In this document: positions 23,501 to 35,500 of the stretch, one piece after another | Numbering within the stretch: the first letter of the stretch is position 1 | How the letters are laid out: every line of letters starts with the position of its first letter | Source of the DNA: Ornithodoros turicata | Lineage: Eukaryota; Arthropoda; Arachnida; Ixodida; Argasidae | Direction of reading: 5' to 3' | NCBI RefSeq assembly: GCF_037126465.1 | Contig: NC_088203.1 | Coordinates: 82,770,668 to 82,834,667, forward strand | Length of the DNA stretch: 64,000 bases | Notes under the pieces: generated by a model | The model's input: the letters and a program-made list of their open reading frames with translations, nothing else | The model's database searches: none | Told to the model about the DNA's origin: nothing | Position numbers and translations under genes: made by a program

Positions 23501-26500
23501 GGAACTTTTTCCTTTCAGGCTGGCAGAAAAGGAAGACGCTGCCATTATACCTCTACTTAAATCAGGTTACAACAGAGTAAGTTACCAGTGTTTACCAGTA
23601 ACAGTAGTAACAGCAGTAACAGTGAGTAGAATAGTAGTTCAGGGTGAACAGTGTTCGCACGACAGCCCCACGGAATATTCTAGTGGAAGTGAAAGTAAAA
23701 AAAAAAAGCTCACAAGAAAGAAGCTACGCCGCGTACGTGTTATGTCGTGTTTTCTCCCTTTGGGGACTATCGGAGTGGCGCACCGCCAACACCGCCTAGA
23801 TACAAAGCCGCCAATCACAGCCTTGCTTTCGGTCGCAGTAGCTATGGCCTATGGGGGCGAGCCGCTAGCAGACACATGGCTAGCCACTGTTAGCCACAGC
23901 AAGTCTATGTTTGAGATAGTCTTGCGGCGAAGGAGTGTCCACAAGATGGCCGCGTGCGAAGGAATGAGAGGAGGCATTAAGCAGGTCTTCATCTAGGTGG
24001 CGTTGGCGCTGCGCAGTTACCAGACGACACGTGTTTTCCTGTCGTCTGCTACGCACCGCACAAGAACACATGACACTGAGTGCCCGCGCTTGCGTGGCAG
24101 CAGAAAGCTATGACGTTTTTCACATCTTTCGCTGGATTATTTTGGGGAATGTAGCTGGGGAATCCTCGTCGGATACACGGTTTACACTTCCGTAATGTAT
24201 GAACGGACGCACGGACGCTTGAAAATGGCTTTGCGAGCATAACGTTCAAACGCTTCTATACTGTATGCCACTTCCGTTACAGCGGTGTTTACGATTTTTC
24301 GCTCTATTGCAGTGGTTCACAGAGTCGTCTTCCTACGGCGTGTGCCTGAACGAGATGATTCAAATAGAACACAATGACCTGATCAGCCTCTGGAAGCTGA
24401 GGGCTTCTGAGGCCCTTTTCTCTGCACTGCACTTTTCACGAGACGGTGTAATCGTCACAGGGCCTAACCATGAGATACAGGTACGGAAACATATTGCGTA
24501 GCCCAACTCTAGATTACGACAGCGGGATAAGAACATGCTGACACAAACAGTCGCCTGTTAACTACCAGTGAGACAGCACGTACTTCATCGTCGACTGTTG
24601 CCCCTGGTATTTCTGAATTTACTTAATGAAGAAATCGAAGTTCATCTAAATCTGTATCGCTCATCTAAGGACTAACGATAGAGCCAACTGAACTGAGGTC
24701 CTGAATCACACAGTTTGATGGCGAATCCCATTGGCAGAGCAGGATCAAAGTTGTGCTCGACGAAAGTGCAAAAAAAATGTTTTATTGGCAGATCAAGGTA
24801 AGGCGCGGAATGCTCCGTTGGATGAGCAGAGACAAAACTTTTGCTTCAAGAGACAACTTTTTTACTACATACGTGTTTTCGCGGCTCACGTGGTTTACGG
24901 GACAGAAGCTAGCAAGGTATGCCCGCGAGAAGTGCGGACGGTAATATCAGTGTCTTTTTTTCGGTAATCCCAGAATCAATGCTACGCCGATAAACGAACA
25001 CTGCTGCTATCTACAGTAGGCCGTGATTCCATGTATTGCTGGTGTGAATACGTTTCTACGTCTTGTGTAAACCGCGTGGTCAATTCAAACCCAGAAGAGA
25101 GACTGGTATTGCAGTTTGTTTGTTTTGTTTCCACGGAATGCAGATGGTATTCCTTTAGAACGCAAGCCCGTATGACGACGCTGAAGGCAGGCACTTGACC
25201 TCTAGCTCGTCGTGCAGTACATACGGCGTAACTCTGCGTCTTTATGCTGATGACACTGTCCTCTATAGGACAGTTGCTTGTACGGACGATCAGATTGCAC
25301 TAGCCAGAGCTCTGCAAAATGTTGTAGATTGGTGCGCAATATCCCAGTTAAGTCAAAAAGTGAAGAAGACTGTTTTTATGCATATTACAAGAAAGCAAAC
25401 CTCTCTAGCCTATAATTATTGCATTAACGATACTTTACTGAACAAGGTTAGTTCCTACAAGTACTTGGGTGTTTATTTTCAGTCGAACTTATCGCGGACG
25501 GCTCATGTCGATTACGTTACTCAAAAAGCAGTGGGAAGACTGTTCCAGCTTACACGAGCGCTATGTCAATTAACGCCTGAAGTAAGACTGAACGCGTACA
25601 AATCACTTGCCCTACCAATATTGCTATATGCTTGTACTGTTTGGGACCCATATCTTGTCAGTCACAAAAAGAAATTAGAAAGTGTTCAAAAAAGAGGGGC
25701 TCGGTTCATTGCCAGGGATTTTCGCACGAGCACATCTGCTACTGGGCTGTGCCGCCGAGCAAGACTACCTCCTGTAGAATTACAGTTCAAGACATTACGG
25801 CTTAAATTCATTTTTCAATTACTCAGCAGCTTGCGCACTGTCGCTTGCTTGGTCAAAGCTACTTTGGGTTCAAGACACGAACATCACCTTCATTTACAGG
25901 AATACTATGCCCGTACAGATGTGTTTAAGAATTCCTTTTATCCAAAAACAATTCATGAGTGGAACAGTCTTCCTAGGAGTGTGGTTAGTGCAAGAGATTT
26001 TTCCGGTTTTGTACAATGATGATGATGATTGGAGTTTTAATGGCGCATTAACTACATAGGTCATAATGCGCCAACACCGTGATTAAAATAAGACTAGTAA
26101 GAAGTAGGTGCAGTACTTAAAAAGGAAGAGAAGTAACATCTAAAATACAAGACTAAAACTACACAAAACTTACAATTCCAGTGTCTCTTAAAAAATTAAA
26201 AATTCTGCTGAAGGGGATAATAGCCTCATCGCCAAGCAAGAGCGCTGGATGAAGAGGCAAAAAATGTGTATAAAACTCTGTAAAATGACGCTGACGATGG
26301 ATTTCGTGGTGTGGGCAGGTGATAAGAATGTGGATGACAGAGAGGAGTTCACCACAGTTTTCACACATTGGCGGCTCCTCTCCACAGAGTAAAAATTTGT
26401 GCGTGAGGAAGGTGTGGCCTATCCGCAACCTTGTTCTCAGAACACCCAAGAGACGATTTTCCTGGCGTTCTCCATAACTTTGGATGTGTTGTTTAACTAA

Positions 26501-29500
26501 GTGTAGCTTGTTGTGTGTCTGTGTGTTCCAGAAACTCTGCCATTTTGTATACAGTGATTTCCTAAGTGCTGCCCTAATATCTTGCATCGGTATCTCGAAA
26601 GGACTGCCGTCTTTTGAAGCTGCCGCAGCAGCAGCGCGGTCAACAACCTCATTGCCTTGTATGCCTGTGTGGCTAGGCACACAAAAGTTGGAGTGTTGTT
26701 ATATGCCAGCTGACTCCTGTAACGACCCCCGTCGGCAGGTCAACAGTATCCTAAATAAATAAATACGTGGCACTTTGTTTCGATAGCGCCTATTCTGTTG
26801 CTGCCATATGATTCAATCAAAATAGCGCGTCCTAAAGACAATGTAATCTGGGAGACGAACGAGTAATGTAAACGTATTACACGCGAGTTACTTGTATATA
26901 TGTCGTGAAATAATTTCAGTATTGCTCGAGCTAGACCTAAAGCGCAACCTTGAATAAAGGCCATGCGCTTGACAAGCGGCCCTACTGGTCTTTGGCCTTC
27001 CGCAACCGAATGCTTCCTGTAAAGCGTACTCTGCCGCCGATGCATGCTCAATGCAGGGAAGCCCGCTTTGAGTCTGATGCACGCCGTGCCTCAGTCTTGA
27101 TGACCATGCTTGCATCTGACGCGCCGTGCAGGATTTGTCTGTTAGTAATCCCTTCAAAATTTTTCACCTGTTGTGATGACATGCTGAACGTTCCTAATTC
27201 ATTGAAAAATAAAAGCTCTGGCGACGCTGAGAACGTGCCTGCTTAGCTCAACTAAGAGAAAACCTCGAACAAATCACGCACAGCATCCTTTTGTTGCAAC
27301 TTGCGACGATAATCTTTTCAATTTTAGTGCGCCTTTAATCCACTTTTGCACGTTCTCAGTTTGTGTTTCGCTCCGTTTGTTTTCGTGCCTCAGTATCGAG
27401 GAATCTTGCTTTCATCGAGTTCACGCCAGCTAGCTTGCATAGTGCGTGCTGGGCGAGCGCAATGCATCCTGGACAGGTCCTGGTCGCACGTCACAGAAAA
27501 CGTCAAGGCACACGTGACATTAAAGATGGCGGCGCTCATGATCGGCAGCCGAACCGTTTGTAAACAATGCGGTTGTTGTTTCTGTGCAACGTTTTGGATG
27601 TCTTTCGATCAGGGTAATTATTTTTATCCGATAATCTCGCGATAAAACGCGCAGTTTTGCACATAAGGCCTCGTACCGTTGACGACTTCCAAAGATGTGA
27701 TGATGACCGCGCGTTAAGAACCATTGAGCCGATGCGATGTACTTAAACTAAGGAGAAATTGACTACCATGTTGCGGAAGAAGCACCGCATAGTTTAGGCT
27801 GGCAAAATACGTCCATCTTTTGGCGTTATGGCGACGGAAATATATCGGTGAGCGGCAAAGCGACATGTAAACAGTCACATGACCTCAAAATGACGTTTTC
27901 TATGACTTGCGACCAGGACAAGATGGCAGATTTGTCAAAAGCACCCGCTTGAGGGTAGTTACAACAATGGCGGGTTTGTGTCACCCCTGTGAGTTCATTC
28001 CACTCAATGATACATGGTGGGTGCTCTAAAAGGCCAGTCACATTTCCGTGCAAGACGTGGTGCCTCCTTGACGCACAGACTTCCTCTGCCTCAGAGTAAA
28101 GAATTTGTCAGTGAAACCTATGAAAAAACCGGGTTACCAAGCGCTGTGTAATAAAATAAATACGACAACGCAAACTTTCGCCTCCATCCATCGGTATAGC
28201 GCATAGGAAATACATGAAGGCGAAAGTTCGCGTGGCCGTCTTTATTTTGTTACACAGTGGCTGGTAACCACTATTTTTTCGTAGGCTCTCTTGAAAAAAA
28301 AAACAATATTCACTATGTGGCAGTAGAAGTCTCTCTGTTTAGTTGGTATAACTTCGCGCGCGAAAATGTGATTGACCTTTTATAGCACCCACACTGTATT
28401 TCACGGGTGCACAATCCAAGCACGGCTTTGCTCATATAGACGTTCTAAATGTGCCCCTGCGCAGTTTATGAACCGGGCAGCTGAGAAACTGGTGGGCTAC
28501 TCCGTGGAAGAGATGTTGGGTGCTAACGCTCAGGAGCTCCATCGTACAGACTCTCTCAAGGGAGATGTCGTACAGACGATCGCCGCGCAGATCAAAAAGG
28601 GAAAGGTAATGTTTTCTTTCCGTAACGGGATACTGTTTTTTAATGCACGGTTGGTTGTCTTTCAGGAATGGGAAGGCACGTTGTTCCACAAGAGGAAATC
28701 CGGAGAGTGCATCCCCATGTGGAGCAAGATCGCGCCTGTTGAGATTCATAGTGGGTACGAAAATTTTTCTCTCCTTTCCGTCCGTTGCGAATCAGTTATG
28801 TGAGTACTGATGCAACATCTTCATCTCCATGGCTCGGAACGGTGAAAGTTTCTGGTGGAAGAAATGACTGGGGAACTGTTTTGGTAATCGCACGAGCCGT
28901 GCTCCGCAATACGTCAAAACCGATTTCTTTTCTTTTTTTCCTGCAACAGCGTTTTTTACTGCTACATGAAGGAACAGTAAAAAATTGTACTGACAAAAGT
29001 AAAACGTTTATTTCTCGCGCGATTTATGAAACTAGACGGCTGCTGTGCAGTTCAAACCAGTGAAAATTGCGGGCGATGGTCTTACTACCTACGTTTCTCT
29101 CTCTCTCTCTTTGCTTCACTTGAAACTTCGAAATTCATTTTGCTCGATTTTAGTCTAAGGGACAAAAACAGTAATTTTATACTCTTTTGGGATTAGATGC
29201 GTCACCACAGTCCTTAGTACGTTGCGGGACTAAGTGCAGAGGAGTTCATGCGAAGTCTAAGCTAGAGCCCTGCATGGGCACGGGCCCCCGACCCGGCCCG
29301 CGGGCCGGGCAGGGGTTGTTATGGGCTGTGTACTCCGGGCCGGGCCGGGCCCCGGCCGTCAAAATACGCCACCACCGCGAGCCAGGCGCGGGCCGACAAA
29401 CATGTTTCCAAGAATCAGGCTCGGCCGAGTCACACAGGTAATTCCACACAATGGTCATTCATCACGCGCTTGCGTCATTCCTGTGCATATGTTTGCGAAG

Positions 29501-32500
29501 ACAAGCAAAGGACACTGTATTTTTAGGGTTCTTCGTTTTCGGGTTAAACCCGATTTTTTACGATAGTTCCCCACCCCACCCCCCCACCCCCACCCCACCC
29601 ACCCCACCCGAACAAGTTTTCAAGAATTTGGGTAAAACCCGATAACTACCCGAAATCCTTGCGGTCCTTCAACTTGTCGTTCTAGGTAAACCGTTGGAAA
29701 AGTGCATCATAATCTCAGCAAAGAGATTTGTGACAACCTATTTGTTCTCCGTTTATAATTGCCTCCTGCAGGAGTCAAAGGCAAGCTTTTGTGGAGCTCT
29801 GGCAAGTGTTTGAATACCGCGGTCATCCACTGCCTTAGTTCTAAGCGGAAATATAAAGATTCGCGTCCAAGTGTCACAGGAGTGGCTTGTTTAATATGCC
29901 TTTCGTTTAACCTGAAAATTCCCCGACGACATATCAAACAGAGATCGTAGCGCCCGATTTCTCCTCGAATCCTTGTGTGTAAATGGCACCCGATTTTTCC
30001 CTCTCGAATTTGAAAAACCATAAAACCCGAAAACTAAGAACCCTATGCATTATGCGTATGATTCGACCGTCTAGAACATTCTCAAATCCACTTCGCGTTG
30101 CTCCTCACTCCTCACGTATTTCACAATCACGTTGGCAAAGTTTGCTGAAAGGGGTAGGGCCTGGGAGAAGGAGTTTGTCTCCGCACCTCTACCTCCTCTA
30201 CCTCCGCAAAAACATGACAGTGTAACGATAACGCCCATGCACGCGTGCGTTCTGGATTTGATTTCGTCTCATGCTATTCGTGCGTCTCTGCTTATAAATT
30301 CTCTTATAAATTTGTTTGATAAGCGCCAGAAACGCGTACGTCACGGCCGGAAATACTAGGCCCGGCTCTACTCGCCGATTTACCGGGCCGGGCCGGGTTC
30401 TATTCGCTTAGACGCCGGGTCGGACCGGACCGGGCTCTACTCACTGGGCCACCGGGCAGGGCCGGGCTGGGCCGCATAAAAATATGAAGGTCCGGGCCCG
30501 GGTCTGGCCGGGCCTTATTTCGATGCGCCCGGGCCGGGTCGGGTCCGGAAAAGTCTGCCCGTGCAGTGCTCCAGTCTAAGGATTATTTGCGGTATTGGGA
30601 AATAACTTTATTCGGATGATGATGATGATGATGATTAGGGTGTCATCACCCAAGGCGATACTGTACAGGGAGCAAATGTCAGGATTAGGGGACTAAAATA
30701 GAAAGTATTTGACAATGTAGGAAACCAGAACCTGCATTATCAGAAAAAAGGGTGTGAAAAGGTGGTAACTTCTATAGTTACCACGTAGGTCAACATAGCG
30801 TCTGATAAAGGGTGTAAAAGGTGGGTAAAAGCAATTATCATATATTCAAATTGCTACAAAAAGGCGTACGCCCCCATCGCTCACCGAATCAGAAGCGGTA
30901 ACTCTATCATTCGTATGTAGCAGGTAGAACTTTGCAACCTTTTAGGCACAACATAATGCGACAACTTATTACCTCCTGAAAGGTGTAACCGCTCCACCCT
31001 TTTTTCTGAGAGTGTGTAGTTGCTCTACAGTTTATTCCTATTCCCCCCTCCCCTTCGGAGCGTACAAATATTACCTTCTCCTAATTCCTTGCTCTCTCCG
31101 AAAAGATACCAAAACAAAATTCCCTTGGAAGTGTTTACGGAGCCTTTACTCAGTAACGCCTGAGCGAAGTTGAGGATGTCTTGGATAGAACGTAATTCGT
31201 CTATACGCGATGTCTGTGCAAAGAACATTTGTCGAGTATCCCACGGCTCCTACCAAAGGTCCTCTAATCGATACCAAAATATATTTACGCGTTGGTGCGA
31301 ACTTCCACTTGGTTTATATTTCAGCTGAAAAGCATGCGGGCAATTCGATTTGCATTGCTCATGTTAATTGCTCCTTGTTGTAAAAAGGACGAAGATCATC
31401 GGCCACCGTCCACGCGCGCATCTACCATTCAGTCTTGTATCGTTCTGCCATCGGTCCATTAAATCCTGCACCTTTCAGACTCCGGTTTGCCATAGTTCTC
31501 AACACTCCTTGTTATTTATTTTATTCGTATCTTAAAATGCTCTCAGGGACAGAGAGAGTACACCGTGAGCAAAACAAAGACAAAAAGCAAATACATAGGG
31601 TATTGGTCGACTCCTACATTGACATCGCATACCACCGTGCAATAAATACAACACGCAGCAGCAAGCTACAAAGCACCGGCAACCTAAAACAAGAAGAGCA
31701 AGCTACATCAACACAGCCACTCTTTCTAATGTTACAAAGGGAAGACTCTGATAAATGCGGATATGTTAGAATATTTCCGAATTTCTATCGTAATACGCTG
31801 TGTTTTGTTGTGAGATAGCTGCTGTAACCCTTGTGTAAAATATTTGCTCTCTCTTCGCAGTATGTCTGACCACCTTGTATATATCAAGGAGTGTCCCTTC
31901 TTTATGGAGAAGCCTTTCTCCCCTGACGCAGGTTAGTGCCATTTTATGAAGTCCTCCTTGACCCGTCCATGTTCATTTAGCGTAGGCGTCTTTCCGATGC
32001 TTGCGCAGCAAACTACTTCATTTGGACTGTCGATAAGCCTTGGTTACGCTTAATAAATCTGGCTAAAGCTCCGTGGGCTTCTTGTTTGCACTACACACTG
32101 ATGATCAAATCTACTGCTGCGTTGGTAACTTGGGCAACAGTCCTGCGCAGGCAATGATGAGAGAATGATAGCCTTTCCAGAGGGCGCTGGTGTTGACGTC
32201 TTCAAATTCCGGTGACAAGGTTCGTCTCCCATGGGACATTGTTTCCGGAAAGTCGTGGGGCTTGTGATAAATTAATTTCGAAGAACGGATTCTTTCTCGA
32301 AAATATGTGGAAATGAATCAGACCGTGCAGACGGAATTTTAGGACTCCGCCATTTTTAGACTGATTATGTGAAGCACTAGGGAGAGTAAGAATCGGATAA
32401 TGACTGGGGAATGTGAGCGGCGAAATTATCGACGATTAATTGTGATGAAAATGTTACGAGGCTACTAAGGTACGCAGTAAATATGTGCACAAAAGCCAAA

Positions 32501-35500
32501 ACAAGTTGCAGGGTGGTAAGAGTAAGTATCACATTATTCGTGACAAAAATTTGATAAAGCTACAGATTTTTTCCTAAAAATGCGGAATACAAATTCGTAT
32601 CACAAGCAGCCCACAAACGAAGAAACTTCTGCAAAGCATCAAATGGTGTAGGGTGAAGCCGCTAGGGTGTGCAGCGTTTAGCGATGGCAATCAATCATCG
32701 CTGCCTTTTAGATGTTCCATTCTGCGCCATTTGATGATATTAGCGTAAGTGTACCAGTTAACGCGTCGCATCTTTGTTGCCCATTATACCGAACAACACG
32801 CAAGATGGCTGGAACAATCGAACAGCGATATGGTGTCACCGGCAGGTCCCCCAACCAAACCAAATTGATCATTAAACTATGGGAGGTGCAAAATCTCGCA
32901 TCGGGATCTGCGAACTCATGAGCCCCCTGTCAAGTTGTACATCAACCTGTTACGCATAACGATCTTGAACGTTAAAAACGAAGCAACGAAGTCTGGTAAT
33001 TGATTGCCGATTAAATTTTCTTATAGATTTGCAGCCATATTCGTATAATGCAAGTTGTAAGAGTTCTAGAAAGGCATCTTGTGATGTTCGGTCCTTGTGC
33101 AGTGAGGGTGAGTTGTCCGCCGTTTTTAAGTTCTTCTGCCTGCGTACATCGTGGCAACCTATAGAGGTTAAGGATGCCCCCACTTATCACCCCCTTAGTA
33201 TCGCAAACGAAGTCATATGATTCTGGAAAGGGAAACTCTATGGTTGAGGAACCGCGTATTCACACGGGCGACATCCTCACGGAATATTCTAGTGGAAGAA
33301 AAAGCGAAAGCACTGCTTACAGAGCCGAAGTTCTGTCCTGTGTTATGTTGTGCATTCACACGGTGCCGGATTATCAGGAGCGGCGTACTGCACACTTAGC
33401 AGGCGACACATAGCAAGCGACACATAGCAAGCGACACTTAGCAGAAAACACTTGTTAGCAGAAGACACTTATTAGCAGAAGACACTTATTAGCAGAAGAC
33501 ACTTAGCAGACGACACCGTCGGCGTATTTTCCTGTCTGCTACGGAATATGTTGCTCCTGTGTCTCAGGATATTCTCCACCGCTAGCAGTGTACTGACGAA
33601 GTGTCACGTCGCGTGTACGTGACAGCAGAAAGCTATGATGCTTTACGCATATTACGCTGATGTATTCTGGGGAATGTCGATCGTGTGAATACACGGGAAC
33701 TAACCGGAAAAGCTCCGCCTGACTGCGCAGTGAAGGCAAAAAGAAAAAAGAAACGCGTGAAAATCATATGTAGTACTTAGATGAGACTCCACCAATTTTA
33801 GTTCAGATTAAAGCATGCTCAATGCTTGCAGATGCGGATTTTGTTAATAAAAATATTCTGAGGGCAGCGTAGTTGCCGCTCATCCGTAAAAACGTCACCT
33901 GTTCTGCTCTCGTAACTTTTTATTCCAAAATATGCATCGAATAAAAAAAGGCACCCTAAATACATATTACAAATCGACACTGAGAAAATCTGACTAGCTG
34001 TGCCTGACGTATCCGTTTCCATGCAAGCAGCTCGGAGTAATTTTCCACATTTCCAAATCCCAGGCGAAATCAAAATCCTAATCGAAACGAAGCTCTTGTT
34101 ACGGATGTCGTATGCACCGCGTATTCTAAAAATACCCCGGAAAAGAGCCTTACTTGTTGGAATCCCGCGTTCGTGGGGGCTTCTTAACCTGGTAGCTACC
34201 TAAAGTCTATTCTGGATACCGTGACCCCTGCGTAGTACACTAATTGCACGTGATTGTGAAGCTGCATGGCGCCCTTAGATAGCGACTAACCTCGAGTGCT
34301 GTTTGAATTTTCTGCACCCCACACCTGGGTGTGCGGGTACAGAAGGGGATAAAATCAGGAGGGTAGTGATGGATAGGACAACACAATTACTTTTTCTATG
34401 AGTGATAAGTAATGTAATGGCATTACATTTTGGCCACGTAATACGTAATGGTATTACTCATCAGTCGGTTTGAAAATTCAGGCATTACCTAAAGTCAGCA
34501 GTTACTAATTGCGCCTGGAAAGAAGCAAAGAAAATCCTCAGTGTGCTTTTTCTCAGCATTCCTTGTCACTCACTGGGTCACTGAAGAAGAAGACAGAGAG
34601 GTGTGCCCCCATTTGGTGTCTGTAGTACATCAGCTCCTCCCGCCTTGCAATAAATCTTATCTCACTGTGATTATATACGTTGCTCATCCCTGGACGAAAT
34701 CATTCATACCCAGCCGATTTCGCAGAAACTTACTGCGAGAGAGAAAAGAGAGAAAATTACTCTCTAAAACTGTATTGTGTAATGGTAATGCGCTACAAAA
34801 TGAAAGCAATTTCCCCACCCCTGAATAAAGCGTACCAGATTCATTACTCCGCATAGCACTCCGCATTCACGGCGAAAGTGCTGACAGCGTAAAGAACCAC
34901 CTTGGGATCAGTGAATCAATGTGTCCTCTGGACGGTGTAGACATATCGGTGTAGCAATTTAACGAGGGACACAACACAGAAGACAGTACACGATGACTGC
35001 ATCATCGCGTCATCGTGTCCCGTCTTCTGTGTTGTGTTCCTCGTTAAATTGCTGCGATATGTCTACACCGTCGTGTCACCAACTGCCCCGTGTATCTGCA
35101 GTGTTAAGTGTCCTCTGGAGTTGCACTGTCAGGGCCTAGAGGAGATGACGACTATATATAGTATTTGACGACCACAACTCTCCGTCAACATAATTGTAAC
35201 GCTCAGTCACCGCCCAGATCTCACTTGGCTCTTCCCCATTATCACCATATTCGGACTGTTCAATAAATCTTCAGAGAATTTCAAATATAATGGAGAGATC
35301 TTCGTAGCTGTGTGTACAGCTGGTGTCGCAAGCAACCGAAAAACATGTCTAAAGCTTTGGGAACAATGGAACAAGTGAACTAGTATCGATGGGAGACTGC
35401 GTATTGTGTTGAAATAAGTATAAATCCCCGCATTCACATGTATCTCGTCTACGTACCATATGAACAACTCTCATGCAATGCTTATAAAGATATGACTGAA

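Noticed and set aside
23478..23996. 172-codon open frame
   Set aside because: Its first part is PDE8 exon 5 reading on through the intron; the rest lies in a dispersed repeat.
33396..33516. CRISPR array
   Set aside because: Units are adjacent with no unique spacers; it is a tandem minisatellite in an animal genome.
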